Notes: a model not told the origin generated them from the letters alone. A stretch of DNA of 64,000 bases from Aspidapion aeneum (GCA_963576565.1 OY755044.1:43032735-43096734); one strand, 5' to 3'; shown: positions 22,256-35,003, numbered from the stretch's first letter. Made by a program: numbers and translations.

Positions 22256-22450
22256 CAAGAACCTCATTATATCAGAATGCATATCTCTGGAGAACAGCAT
22301 CGCTGTGGAATAAACTCCCTGCGACAGTTTTCCCTGCAGGTCACAACCTGAACAGTTTCAAAACCAACACACACCAACATTTCCGCGCACTGGCCGCTTC
22401 TCGAGCGTAATAGGGATCTCCTTGCGAGTGCGCTTAACCGTAAAAAAAAA
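22256..22450 (+). pseudogene. C-terminal end and 3' tail of the split LINE
   Basis: The plus-strand frame reads RTSLYQNAYLWRTASLWNKL, then an LP-x-x-VFP-like stretch and FKTN, ending in a TAA at 22408-22410. This is the usual C-terminal pattern of jockey/CR1-group LINE proteins. A run of nine A's near 22441-22449 may be the LINE tail. It is the continuation of the reading frame region ending at 14385. Confidence 0.75.
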
Positions 22451-23802
22451 CTATGGGCCCATCGCACTGAAATAGTTTGGCCAAAAGCCATCAATTTTTC
22501 TGTCAAGCCGCCTTTAAAAATTTATTTAAAAAAATGAATGTTTGGATGAATATTTGGAAGATGATAAAATTCGAGATGGGAATACTCGATTTTGTAGAAT
22601 TTGGGTGGCCTCATCGTACTCAATGAACCAAAGGACTAAAAATTAAAATGAAATTAGGGTCAAGTGTAAAGGCAGAAAGAAAAATCGTCTGGTTACATCA
22701 TGCAGTGCAGTTTAATTTAAATCCAAGGGTTTTCTTACACTGATCAGTTCTATCCTGCCTACCCTTAGCGCTGTACCTATCAGGCTATGAATAACAGTTA
22801 TCCCGAAAATCAGATGAAAATACTATAATAAAAAGAAAAAGAAAACTTTATTTAAATTATTTTTCATCCTTTATCCTTTTTGTAATCGATACATATGTTT
22901 TCACAAAAAAATTCAGCCAAAAGAACCAAATTTTAGCATTATCTTATTCAAGTTTTGCAAAATCATTTTTATTTATTTTAAGATCTTTTTTACAGCTTCT
23001 ATTAAAACACAAACATGTGTTTTACTTTATTTACTCACAAAACACAAAAAGACACCTTCACTTTAATCACACTACTCATTTGTAGGCATTGTCAGTTACT
23101 ATGGCTATGCCAGACGGGTAATATTATGTGACCAGCATTTTATCTTTAAGCAGATCTTAAGAAATAGTAAAGGCACGAAAAAAGTTGACTTAATTTTAAC
23201 AAGACTAAGGAAGGAATAAGGAAGTAAGTTATTCTTTAGGCTAAGAAACATAAATAAAAGTCCTTGCGATGGGCTCTTATTGTAAATGAAGTTGGTCAGA
23301 CAAAATAATTATCTTAAGCTTCTGCAGACCACATATCGCAACCCCGCTAAAAAATAGTCACAACTCAAAAAACATTGTTTAACTCAATGTAATACGGACA
23401 CTTTTTTAGAATAAGGCATCATGACGTTGTAAATCAGGATGTCACGCAGGATGGTAAATAATATAAAAAAAGAAAACAAATAAAGAAGAAACTTTGTATA
23501 TATTTTTACAACGAGTTATAAAATGCTCAATAACAACTGGGAAAGTGATTATTCTTTAATAAATTCAAAAGATTTTTTTCTTATTCTCCTTAATTCTAAG
23601 TACACTGAATAATTCAAAAAAACAGTCACAACACAAAAAAGAACAGTATTTTACTTGTTATATGGGTCAGATTTAACCAATAGTTCACACGAAAACTTTC
23701 ACAACTCGAAATGTGACTCTTTTCAGGATGAAACTCCACGTTCAAGCTGTTATAAAGTCAAAAGTGACACTGTAAAGGAACGCATCCTCAGCTAAACTGG
23801 AC
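22451..23802. other. Unassigned intergenic stretch
   Basis: It is AT-rich with no recognisable protein motifs, tandem array or RNA gene. Confidence 0.5.
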
Positions 23803-23810
23803 AAAATAAA

Positions 23811-23858
23811 TAGGGTCACTGCATCCTGGAAGCCTGGCGTCTCCATGCAGTGATCCTA
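23811..23858 (+). mobile_element. 48-bp hAT-type MITE, short form
   Basis: The sequence matches the 72-bp element at 1164-1235 but lacks 24 bp of its centre, including the inner hairpin. It begins TAGGGTCACTGCATC and ends ATGCAGTGATCCTA. It is flanked by a perfect 8-bp direct repeat, AAAATAAA, at 23803-23810 and 23859-23866. This is an independent insertion of the same family and confirms both its boundaries and its duplication length. Confidence 0.85.
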
Positions 23859-23866
23859 AAAATAAA

Positions 23867-26620
23867 AGAGTCACATTGCCATCTCGCGGTGAATTGTCGA
23901 AACATAAATGTGACGCTTTTATGGAAGAAAGTATACTTTTGTCACCTGAGATGCTCCTAATAGGGGGTTCTATCGATTTCATGAAATTTTGCTTCATTCT
24001 GCCCTTCAAAAGTTATCCAAATTCATATAAAATCTTTTTGGTATAATTTCAACCCTACCAACAGAGAAAAGGCGCGGGTCTTTGCGGTCCGAGCACAAAG
24101 TATTTGTTTTCTGACCGACCCAGCCCAGGTGGATGCATGACACCTGATTGGCAGATTTTTTTGAGATGCGCTTTTAAATGCTTTCAGGTGTTCTTTGCGG
24201 GACCCCTTTAGTCGGCAGTATGCAGAGTTAGAAAATAAATCAGTGTTGTTTCTGTAGGTATAGGAATAGAAAGTTTTATTATCTATTTTTATTTCTTTAG
24301 TTTACGCCATAATTAAATTAAATAATTTTCATGAGTATATCTACCGCCGCCCATGTCACTTTCTTTAAAGGATATGCCGATGGTCGGCTTTAACCTTTGT
24401 TCAAATGACTTTGCAAAAACTCAAGTTATTTTGATGATGGCGGCAGGTTAATCTCAATAACGGCGATTTTTGAGTTGTGACTCTTTTTCAGTGGGTGTGC
24501 GATATGTTAAAAATTACAATCGGATTTATAAATAATGTCGCAACTGAAATTTTTCTGGATATAAATCTAAGCCTATCTTGACAACATGTCGGTCCTTTCT
24601 TCTTTGTCTTTTGTTTTTCAAACCTACTCAGAATGCGTTGTCGGTGGTTTTGAGCCATTTAAGGGTAAAAATAATTTTGCAATAGGAACTGGTACCGGTT
24701 TCTCTTTCTATAATGTTCGGCTTACTGTGCAAGGAAAAAGAATTTCCGATTTTAGTGCCAACAGTTTGGGTATTTCCAACACGAAGTCACTCTATACTAA
24801 AGAGTTGTTAATTATAATGACGGGTAGGATTGGTTTGGTTTGTTGTTCGCGCAAGACCTCATCAGTAAGTGTCCTAACAATCTAAGGACTCCCAAGTGGA
24901 AACCCCTAAAAAATTTAAAAAAAAATGGGTTTTGGACCCTTTCCATGGGATCGCGGGTGAAAAGGATATATTGGTTATAAAATAGGAAAAATTATTTTCC
25001 ACGGTGAACCTTTAAGCTAATAGAAACTAATTGGCCTTTCTTGTAAGCAGCAGTCAAAAAACGAATGACAGTAACCGAGTGGGAGAAGAACACGCAACCA
25101 TGCGTAGACTGCGGCCAGTAAAACACCCAAAGGCTCACATATGTAGAACTATATTATAGGAAAACGAAAAATTGTAATAATAATAATTATAATTAGTTAC
25201 CGAATCGGCAGAAAACGTAAATGTAAAAATTCTATCATTTACCCTTAGATAAGAAATAATTTTATTAAATGTATACCTAAAATCCAACACCCACCTCTCT
25301 GAACTTTGCGACCAATATTATTAACTTCATTTAATACAAATCGCGTAATTATTGTTCTAAAAATGACTCTATTCTAGGGAAGTTTTTGCTATATAATTCA
25401 TAAACCCAATTGTACAATAAAAAGGTTATAGGTCATTACAATTAATGATATTCCAACAGAAGTTGATTCGCTTTTATTTGAATAACCATTATCCATCCAC
25501 AATCAGCATCATTTTGGTATAAAATATAGTTTATGAGGATTTTACCTATTAAATTAAATTTCATCTACCTTTTAATTTATGAGATATTATAAATAAATTA
25601 TTAGTCATTTTTATGTAGATTCCCAGAAACGAAAAGGTTGACAAACTTGCCAATATAAAAAACGAAATTAGGAAATCAGTCCGAGTTTTAGCAGATATAC
25701 ATTTATTTATGAGTGAATTGAGTTCAATATAGGGTCGAATTAGATCCATATTTTCATTCAAAATTTAAAAAAATTCTTAAAGGCTCGACTGGATGTAGTT
25801 TGGGACCCAATTCGGATATATACTAAGGAAATATAAGATTTCCAGCACCCAGAGCTGAACTTCACCTTAAAGAGTAGACACTATGAACAACATAATGGAA
25901 TAACTCTAAAAGCTTGAGCAAAACTGAAACTGTCATTTATTTTTTATTGGATTGAGTAGGTTGTCAATTTATTAAAAGTGGTCAAAACATAGGATTTGTC
26001 TTGGACGGAATCTCAAGAGACATTGGCCTCCTCACAGGGAATCCAAACAAATTAATTATTGATAAGCCAATATCGAGGGGGCACGTGTTACTGCCTGATC
26101 TCGCCCCCGAAATCTAATCAAAATTTCATGGATTGTCAAGCAATCTCAGATTAGATTGTTCCACCTTTATTTCTTAAGGGGTTGAATTATTTATCGCTGT
26201 AATGTCTTTGCAAAAGTCTGAGATTCTGCTCAAGCGAACGAGGAAGCCGAAATAAAAGAACAAAGTACAGTTTGTAATAAAACTGGATAATCAACGAATA
26301 TAACCTTTAATATTACTCCATAACTTTATTACTTGGGAACGACTACGACTACAAAATATAACCGTTATGTCCACTATAACTTTTAACAGTGGATCAAAAC
26401 TGTAATTTTAGCCAGTTGGTCGGACTACTTTCTGTTCGAAAATGTTAGTCTTAAAAAGGTTTTAAACGTTACAACTAACAAATTAACTACAGAAGATTGT
26501 CCCACAACTGACTTGCCTGTCAAATCTTATTAAATCAAGAATGGCTTATATGACTTTGAGCTAGAATGTTAGCTTTGTCCTCTAGAAGTTAGTGTAGTAG
26601 AAGTAAAGTACTTTGACACA
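23867..26620. other. Unassigned intergenic stretch
   Basis: No confident gene. A 99-residue plus-strand open frame at 24586-24885 has no recognised domain and no supporting signals. Imperfect inverted GCCGCC/GGCGGC sequences occur near 24344 and 24436. The rest is ordinary AT-rich sequence. Confidence 0.45.
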
Positions 26621-26621
26621 A

Positions 26622-26718
26622 GGATGATGATGATGATGCTGACTCAGCTAAAGCTGGATATTTGCTCAATACATGTCGAATGGTGTCGTCATCCTTCCTA
26701 CAGTGTCTTCACTTCGTC
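26622..26718 (-). pseudogene. LINE C-terminal remnant
   Basis: On the minus strand the sequence reads CRKDDDTIRHVLSKYPALAE, matching the cysteine-histidine motif at the end of many LINE polyproteins (C-x-x-D-D/E-T-x-x-HVL-x-x-P-A-L). Upstream a MGLTKK-type phrase appears in a shifted frame. Only a fragment survives. Confidence 0.5.
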
Positions 26719-26719
26719 T

Positions 26720-27395
26720 TTTTCGTTAATCCCATTCTGTGCAATGGTATTCTTAGTTCACAGTATCCCGTATAGGCCAACCTTTCTCGTGAATCTTATA
26801 AATTTTCTAGTTCTCTTGTTAGAAGGTTCTATAATGAATTCTTTGTAACGCAATTAATGTAAGTAATGAATTTGTAATCCTAAAAATGGTTGGTTGAAGA
26901 AATACTGAGCCATCTATTATTTCTGGTAATAAGTCAGCAAGATTCTTGCTTGATTTTTCCATTAGGCCCAATACGAATTTAAATTCTGGATCAAGAGACA
27001 ATTATGTTAATTTTTTATTTGCTTTAACTTAATCTCTATCCTTAGGCAAACTTTAGAACGTTGTTAAATATATAAAGGAATTAAAACTTCACTGGTTGGT
27101 ATTTGCAATGACTATAGAAGAAGCACTACTTAGTTCTGGGTTTCTCGTAGAGAAAGTACTTCCCGATCATGCGGATGCGTCCATTTTAGTTCCCAGATTT
27201 CGTGGAGAGACGGTGCCAAAAATCTTTAACAATAGCACCCTCTTTCCGCGGTTGTTGCATACTAATCGAAGTATACAGCAGACCCATCTACCCGCTGTTG
27301 CTATGCGCGGGGCTCAGCACCTGTATGTTGGGTTGCCTATCTAGTCCTGTATTATTACTAATGGTATATTGCTTGACAAGTTAGGCAAGCCAGAT
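26720..27395. other. Stretch without a recognised gene
   Basis: An 82-residue plus-strand frame at 27096-27344 has no motif I recognise and overlaps another open frame of similar length, so coding is unsupported. Confidence 0.4.
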
Positions 27396-27403
27396 GTTTT
27401 AAT

Positions 27404-27750
27404 TAAGGACACTCATCGTAAAGGCAAGCTTTATAGGAAGCGAAACCTGACATGTTTTCCTCGGTTTTGCATTGGCGGCTGGGTTTTATTTTAAAGATGT
27501 TGTTTAACACACTCTGAAGATACCTAAACTGTATAAATTTATGTATTTGGAAATAAAGTTATGTTGCAACAAAATATCTTGAAACTATTATTATTAAATA
27601 AATATTTAGACTGTGTTAAAACCATATTTTTAAATAAGAACGAGCCGCCAATGCGAAACTGAGGAAAACATGTCAAGAAAAATAACCCAAAAATGGAAAA
27701 TTATTCAGGCTTCGCTACCTGTAAAGCTTGCTTTACGATGAGTGACCTTA
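27404..27750. mobile_element. 347-bp hAT-type MITE
   Basis: The inverted arms begin TAAGGACACTCATCGTAAAG at 27404 and end with the complement of TAAGGTCACTCATCGTAAAG at 27750. The match continues inward through a GAAAACATGT-containing core to about 27480 and 27646. The right arm has an extra segment of about 30 bp. The flanks GTTTTAAT (27396-27403) and GTTGTAAT (27751-27758) form an 8-bp duplication with one mismatch. The family differs from the TAGGGTCACTGCATC MITEs. Confidence 0.8.
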
Positions 27751-27758
27751 GTTGTAAT

Positions 27759-28690
27759 TGCTTACCATACAATAAAAATAGGGTTATAATATAAGCATAG
27801 GGTATCCTGTTCGGTTTGGTTTGGTTTCAAGGTACCCAGTTGTTTTCCTTTTTGCCTTTTTTTGTATACTTACTTTTTAATAACAATGTCAATAAACTTT
27901 TTTCTCTTGATAACGCAAATATTCCTCCTTTCCGCTAGAAACCCATATTATTTTCCGTTGATTTCTCATATTACTTATTTATAGCTCTTTCATGTACCCA
28001 ATAAATAAAAAAAACATTTATTTGATTTTTCTTTGCGGCTATGCGACATCAAAATACAATTTGGCTTGAAGAATTTTATGGCTCAGTATCGGAGTTTATT
28101 TCGAAAGCTAGGTAGGTTAGTTCGATGGAGTTATTTAAGAATAAAGTCAGTAAATCTGGGTCACATTTTTTATATATAACGTTTAGAATACGTATATCTA
28201 TAAAACTAAGAATTGTAATATTATTTGATATGTTTTATTTTGGTATATTAAAAATAATTTAACTAAAACTAAAACATAATTGAACATATAGCCCACTAGA
28301 TTCTAAATTAAAATCTAGCAATCTGAAACGCAGAGAAGTGTCATTCGTTGACGTAAACAAGGAAGTCCACTTCGCACTTCATTTGTTTATCATGTTGCAG
28401 GCTCACTCTGGAATAGAGAATTTATTCAACTACTAGTCACAATCCGTCTGAATCCAACAACGTTCATTTACAAAAAAGTTGCTTCAAAGTATTGAAATTA
28501 TGAAAATTACTAAACGTCAATTGGCTTGTAATGTAGAAATGGTCAATTTCCATTCCAACTAGAGAACATTGACAAATTTGATTTTTAAATTTAAGGGTAT
28601 TACTATAAAATAAATATCTATGGATGGATGAATTATGAATTAGACCAGCTAGATGGCGCAAATATCGGGAGATTCATTAAAAGTAGGGGA
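27759..28690. other. Unassigned intergenic stretch
   Basis: It is AT-rich with no convincing coding or structural feature. Confidence 0.45.
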
Positions 28691-28694
28691 TGAG

Positions 28695-28850
28695 CTTGGT
28701 TGGGAGGTGTACAGAAAATGGATGAGACCTAAATACCAAGAAAAATAATGAACTGGAGACCTGCAGGAAGGCGCTAAAGTTCGATATGGTCGAACAGTCG
28801 TACCAGAGGGGGCAGAATGGAAGGCACTGGTTATTTATGCTAAAGCGCAC
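28695..28850 (+). pseudogene. Possible degenerate LINE 3' coding end
   Basis: Fragments such as MNWRPAGRR, preceded by a YRKWMRPKYQEK-like piece in changing frames, resemble the GHVxRMDDxRxPxxxxxWxPxGRRxRGRP end seen in the intact RTE ORF at 39949-42855. Frames are broken and the match is short. Confidence 0.3.
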
Positions 28851-29400
28851 CAGGCTATCTATTCTCGTACTTGAACGATGTGTTAGTAGTAGCTAGTAGT
28901 AGTGGTGGGAGACCATTTTTGGTCGATCGACTAAGCCCTATTCGCAAAACCCGATTTGTCCGTACACCATATACCAAACTAATGCACGTGCCCCTTAGGA
29001 TGCAAGTTTTCTTTCTCCAAGAGGACTTAATTTTGCCTGGCGCTTCTTTGTCGAAGGCAGGGATTATATAAATATACACAGTGGACGCACGCTTTAACAC
29101 CCCTTCTGAAAAGTGGTCCTGCTACATGTTAGACTTGCATCTATCTAGCATCGCTATCGTCCCAGCAGAACTTGATTATCGACGATAGTCTTCCTTCCTT
29201 TTAAGCGCAACAGTGGAGTTCGTCGTGAGCTGACTGTAGGAGATTTATGCTGGCGCCATCCTGGTACCGACTATATTATATATTATTATTCCTGGTTCCT
29301 CGGCTGGCTGCGTGTCGGCTTCTGGACTACTCCTGCTTATATTCTCGATGTTGAAAGTCAACTTATATTTTCCGTGCATCGATCACACGCTAATTCGATG
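28851..29400. other. Stretch without a recognised gene
   Basis: Opposing open frames of 66 and 81 residues overlap at 28855-29100 without motifs. A compact AT run lies near 29271-29290. Confidence 0.4.
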
Positions 29401-29404
29401 ACGA

Positions 29405-29545
29405 CAGTTAAATGTTGAAAAGGATGTGAGCGGCAGGGCAGACTTTTTTTTTTGTTTTTGCATCGTTGTTCGAGAAGCGAACCTGGTACCTTCTACATGT
29501 GAATCCGACGACCATACCACAGCACTACTCTGCCGCCTAAACGAT
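29405..29545 (-). mobile_element. Candidate tRNA-derived SINE
   Basis: On the minus strand GTGGTATGGTCGTCGG (plus 29505-29520) resembles an RNA polymerase III A box. GGTTCGCTTCT (plus 29473-29483) resembles a B box (GGTTCGANTCC), at about tRNA spacing. A run of A and T follows. The head is not a clean cloverleaf, so this is a SINE-like or tRNA pseudogene candidate. Confidence 0.4.
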
Positions 29546-30575
29546 GTGATATTTCCCATCACTTGCTCTAGCCAATGGCAAGCATAGAGCCCCCGAGGTT
29601 GTAATGTCAATTGAAGAAGAAAAATTTAAAAAAAAATAGTCTTATGTGTGTACTTGCTTTAGAAAAAGTTAAAGTTTTTTCTTCTAAAGGCGCCTACAGA
29701 TATTTATACAAATTTGACAAGTAAACTTAATTCGCAATCAACATCAATACTTTGATTCTACCCAGCTTGTACCGCGTTAACAATTGAAATTTGCCTGTTT
29801 GGTGTTGACATACAAGTAGGCCATGATGGGCCAACTCTATTATGTTCAGATGTTCCGCATTCGACAGAGCATGGTAACTGTTTTGGAGTCTCTAGCCTAT
29901 AGCTATAGCCAGCCAGCATCAGCAGTTCTAGTTTTAAGTTCTCTAAATTCGTGAACTATAAAAGGTGTAACATATAGATTATACGGAGTGTTTCAACGAA
30001 AACTGAATCGAACCTTTTTCGGATATTTCTGTTTGGAATTTGGAAAAGCCATCGGACTCATCTATTTTGTTGGACTTTAACTCTATTTTGAGTAGGGAGA
30101 GTGGGTCAGGGGATACCTTGGTTTAAAGGACTGTTAAAATGTCTTTATAACCGTGCAAAAATTTAGAAAATCTATTGATGTGTATTGGAGATATGTCTCT
30201 CCGAACCCCCAGCGATAAAAAATTATAAAATGAGAAACATTTAAAAATAATGAAACAGAAAATAAGAAATAAGAGTCACTGCAAAATATAAAAATATATC
30301 TCGAAATCTAATTGATAGATTTTCAAAATATTGTTGTAAAGATATTCAAGAGGCCTTTAAAACAAGGTATTATTACGCGCCCCACTTTCCTTATTTAAAA
30401 CATAAGGTTAAAGTTTATAACTCGAAAGGAGTGCCTGCTAGAAAAAATTTAAGACAGCCAAGAAGTGTCTTCGTCGCAAGCAAAATGGACTTTCCAAATT
30501 CATCAAGAACTACCCGAAACAGCGTCTGTTAAGTTTTCGTTGCAACAGTCTGTATATACTATACTACTATTCGGT
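29546..30575. other. Unassigned intergenic stretch
   Basis: No gene or clear repeat is recognised. Confidence 0.4.
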
Positions 30576-31715
30576 TTAGAACGTTTTTCTACGTTGTCTG
30601 ACGCCTATTCTCCACCTCCTTCGATCCTGACAATAATCTTCTGTCAAGTTTTTTTGACTCTTGATCTTTGAATTGACTGACGCCATTCCAGTTTAGGACG
30701 CCCTCTTTTTCTGCGCCCTATTGGTTGCCATTCTAGGACCTGCTTTATAATCGTCGTTCATCCGTTGTACATGGCCGTACCATATCAGTTGTCTTTTAGT
30801 AACGTCATCCGTTATGCTTCCCTCCATTCTTTCTTTTATGATCTTATTTCTTATATGATCTGTTCTAGATATGCTCATTAATCTTCTTATTTTATCCATT
30901 TCGACACTTTTCATTTTTGTTTTGTATTTTTTGGTTACGCGACAAGTCTCTATTCCATACAACAGCGTGCTTTTCACCATTATTTCCTATATGGTTAATT
31001 TAACATTCTTTTTTGTCTCGCTGCTCCATAAAATACTGTTAAGACATCCAATAACCTTTTTGCTTTTACTAATATTTTCTTAAGTTATTTACAGTCTGTT
31101 CCTTTCTTATCAAATGTGACACCCAAGTATACATACTTATTGCATGGAGGTATTGTTTGTCCACTGTCTAGTTCTATCACTTAATTCGTTTTCAATTCAT
31201 TCAAGTACTGTGTCTTGACCACGTTCACCGTTAACCTCCACTTTTGGTATTCTTCCGTTCACTTTCTCATCATATACTCCATGTCTTCTTTATCATTAGC
31301 TTCAATTACTTGTTCGTGTATATATGGTAAATCGGTCGTTAAGTTGTATTCCCATGCCGTGTACTTAACGTTGCCAGTTTTTTAGAGCTACTACGATAAG
31401 TATTTTAAAAAGAGTTGAAGAGATACAACATCCCTGTCTTAAGCCTTTTATTACCAGGAATTCTTTTAAAAGTCGATGATTTCCAATTTTAATTTTTGAT
31501 TTTTACCCTATATATAGTTCTTTTATCGCTTTAATTTTGTTCCAACACTGTCCATAATTTTTTTACTAGAAAGTTGCTTTGTGCAGATCCACAAAGGTAA
31601 CGTGAGTCTCTATATTTCTAGAACTTCTTTTCTCAATTACTTGTTTAAGACAAAAAACATTATCATTACAAGATCTGCCTGCACGAAACCCACTTTGCTC
31701 TTCTTTTTAGGCTCT
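30576..31715 (-). pseudogene. Degenerate RTE-like LINE
   Basis: Read on the minus strand from about 31715, the sequence shows GFRAGRSCNDNVFCLKQVIE and an ETHVTFVDLHKA block, then a thumb-like region with KYVYLGVTFDKKG, then LLYGIETCRV and RQLIWYGHVQRMNDDYK. It ends WRIGVRQRRKTF with a stop at 30576-30578. The order matches the RT and C-terminal part of the RTE ORF at 39949-42855, with which it shares YGHVQRM and a WR-x-G-x-x-x-RR end. Several frameshifts and stops break it. The endonuclease and first RT motifs are absent. Confidence 0.75.
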
Positions 31716-32877
31716 GTATATTTAAACCAAATTATTTAATTCATAGTTTAAAATGCAATGCAAAAAATGCTATAGAAGTTTTAAGCCAGCATGTTGTCAG
31801 ATTTCTAGAAATTATAAAAAAGGCGGTATTTATTTATACCACCCTAAACCATGACATTAAATTTATAGACCACATTTGAGAAATACATTTGTATAAATCG
31901 GTACACGGACTTGAAAGTTAGGGAGTCGCGACTCTAAAAGCCACTTAAAGGGATAATTTGAATAATATTTCAACCCTAAACAGTTTGGAGGGGGTGTGGA
32001 TTGAACTGATCAATCTTTGGCAACAACTGTTTCCTGTTGTTGAGCTACTATACGGGGTGCGGTAAATAAATTTTCAGAATTCTTGTTAAAATGTCGACTC
32101 TTTCAATTGAATTGAAAAGTACAACTATTTTTATTATACCTCTTTAATATTGTATATTATAAAGGTTTGGTTCAATATCGGGGAAATTTCATAAAACCTT
32201 AAAATGCATTAGGGCCAAAATCGACGTCTGTTTTTTTTTTGTTGCCTGTGGGACAAGTTATAGAACAATAACGGATTTGATTGGGTCTACGGTAAAATAG
32301 CACACCCAAAATGCCCACCATCCCTTTACTTTTTTACTTTGAAATTTATTTTTTAGGTTAAATATATAAGTGCTTATTAACCGCACTTTTTTGTTTTAAT
32401 AAAATCAAAATCATCCTGGGAACGTCTAACAATCACCTATAAGTGACCCTTATCAATGCTGTCATATTAATCCATCTGTTGAAAATCGTTTAGGTTTTTT
32501 TCCATTAGAGTAGGGAAAACGCGAGATTTCCTCTAATAACTTATTTTTCACAACAAAAGTAACAACAGCTGATCGTTTCTTTCATTTTGACAAGGTCGCA
32601 ATAAAATCAAAAGTTGCGTTTGGTATTTACGTCGGATTAAACTTTTTGAACGAAATCGTTCGCTTATTCCATCTAGATCTAGGGGAGGTAGATCTCAATC
32701 GTTCGGTAATTCTGCTCAGACTAGTCGGACGTAAATCTGGTTGCTCCGTGGATTTTGACCGACGAAACAGATTGATCCGAGATTGTGACGTCATGTTGGG
32801 TATTTGTTTTGTTTACAAAAATATTTTTTATATAAAAATATTGAAATTGAATTATTTGATGTTGAAGATAACAAATT
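31716..32877. other. Flank left of the foldback element
   Basis: No gene is seen. TCGTTCGGTAATT with a following GCTCAGACTA is near 32697-32730 and recurs in the same orientation near 45268-45300, beyond the other end of the foldback. The two flanks therefore share a short direct similarity. Confidence 0.5.
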
Positions 32878-32906
32878 ATATAAAGGAGGAGGCACTAAAT
32901 ACATTG

Positions 32907-34085
32907 TTTACCGGGACGCGTCAGATGAGCTGAATTTAAAATATGTTGAAGGACAAACCTTCCTGATATTTTTACCAAAAAAAATTAGGGGGGTCATAGG
33001 ATTCGTTTTCGAGCTATACTTATTTAAATGTGCGCCACTGAAATATTGGAAAATATGACCATTTGTAGTTTTTTTGTAATAACTTATCGCCAAATAAAAA
33101 TAAAAAACTGATATTAGCTTTACTTTATCGAGTAAAAGAGTTCTTTTAGGAATTTTATCAGTTTTTGACATATAGTTTCCGTCACATACCTACAGAGTGG
33201 CTCAAAATAATAATAAAAAAATACAGGAAAAATACCTGAGATTTATTAAATATAAAGAAAGGAAACTAAAAATACATGGTCAAAATTAACTTCACTTGCT
33301 TTCATGTGAGTCGCTTTAACTATTCTAGAGTGATGTTTGCATAATAGGTTATGTGATAAGCTTACAGGGCATTTCAAAAAAAAATTAATTCAACGCATGA
33401 CACGTTTACTAATGGTCTACGGAATAGTGTGTTTACCGGGATGCGTTAAATGAGGTGAATTTTTGATATGTTAGGGCCCAAGCCGTCTAAATACTCATCT
33501 CATAGAAATTGGGGGTCATCGGTTTCGTTTTCGAGCTGTAATTATTTAAATCCGCTACTGGAAGGAAGAAAAATGTGAATTTTTGTAGTGTTTTTGCTAT
33601 AACTTCTCGTCAAATAGAAATAAAAAACCAATATTAATTTTATTTAGTTGAAAAAAAACTCTTTTTAAGTATGTTTTCAATTTTTTTTTTAGTTTTCGTC
33701 ACATATCTACAGAGTGGCTCAAAATATGAATAACAGAAATACAGGAATAATAACTGGGATTTGTTAAATATACCTAATGGATGAAATTAAAAATGCATAG
33801 TCAAAATAAATTCATTTGCTTCAATGTGAGTCGTTGTACTTATTGTAAAGTAACATTTACATACATAATGGTTTATATCCCCTCTTAAGGGTAAATCATT
33901 TTTTTTTTAATTAAACTAATAATAGGTGTACTAACTGTGTAGCGGAATAGTGTGCTTAACGGTATGCGTCAGATCAGGTGAATTTGAGATATGTTAGAGC
34001 CCAAGCCATCCTGAAACTTGCTCAAAAATATTGGGGGGGGGTCATCGGTCTCGTTTTTGAGCTATACTCTTATGAATTTTCGCTA
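32907..34085 (+). repeat. Left arm: three ~525-bp units
   Basis: The units share GGGTCAT(A/C)GG-TTCGTTTTCGAGCTATA, CACAGAGTGGCTCAAAAT-like and TCA(A/T)GTGAGTCG-like phrases. The outermost unit is the closest match to the outermost right-arm unit, as expected if whole arms were inverted after the units formed. Confidence 0.75.
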
Positions 34086-34332
34086 CAACTTCTATCTCTT
34101 TATAGGGATAAAAAGTTGATATTTAAACTTTTATCAATTAAGTTTGTTCACAGGCTTTATTTTTGAAAATTTTTGGCAGAACCCCCGGAAAGCGGTTAGT
34201 AGACCCCTTTTTGTCTTTTTGTCCCCACATTTCCTATATTCTAGCATTAAATAAGTATAACTCGAAAACAAAACCGATCACCACCCACTTTTTCTTGAAA
34301 CAAGTATTACGACGGTATAGGCTTTAACATAT

Positions 34333-34778
34333 TGTCATGTATGTAATTTGGGCATGCTATCCGGAACTTGGTTGGTTGACCTGATGTAAAGGTATTAGGA
34401 CGTCAACCTAGGAAGTATGTGGTGCAAACGATTTATGTTTAAGATTGAAACACGTTTTTAATCACATGCTTCTAAAACCAATCAAGAACGGATAGTCGGG
34501 GTTCAGTTCAGTGAGTACGCTAAGTACCTAAGTTCTTAATAGTTAAGTAGAGAAGCAGTAAAGAGATTCTGATCGAGAGCTGAACCCGACCTACACTTGA
34601 ATAATATTTGTATCACCGACCTACACTTGAATAATATTTGTATCAGACAACTGGGCCAGACAGTAGTGATTAGTGAGTAAGTATCTTTGTACTTATAGTA
34701 TTATTAAACCCTATCTCACGATCCTCTTTATTTGTGCGCAACACGTACACAAATAGTCACGACAACCCCCTCGTGACA
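34333..34778 (+). repeat. 5' LTR of the gypsy-like element
   Basis: It is 446 bp. Compared with the 422-bp 3' LTR it carries a tandem duplication of about 30 bp (ACCGACCTACACTTGAATAA begins each copy, near 34587 and 34617), plus small differences. Confidence 0.93.
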
Positions 34779-34780
34779 TA

Positions 34781-34793
34781 TGGTGGAGGTGCC
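34781..34793 (+). promoter_or_regulatory. Likely primer-binding site
   Basis: TGGTGGAGGTGCC lies two bases after the 5' LTR. It starts with the TGG expected to pair with a tRNA CCA end. The tRNA identity is not assigned. Confidence 0.6.
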
Positions 34794-35003
34794 GTTATCT
34801 TTTTCAAAAGATTTTTATCTCTTTTTGTAATCTTTTTTAAAAGTTATTTTTGTAGAGATTTTAGCATTTCTTAAGGGTTTTTGAATATTGGTAGGTCGTT
34901 AATTTTGCTGGGCAGTACATTTTGTAGGCCTCTAAGACAAACAAGTTTACCTTATTTTATTTTTTCTCTTCAGATATTTTTTGTTTTTATTGTTGTTTTA
35001 AAT

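Noticed and set aside
24586..24885. 99-residue plus-strand open frame
   Set aside because: No domain, no splice or promoter context and no homologue I recognise. Frames of this length occur by chance here.
27096..27344. 82-residue plus-strand frame
   Set aside because: It overlaps a second open frame and lacks motifs.
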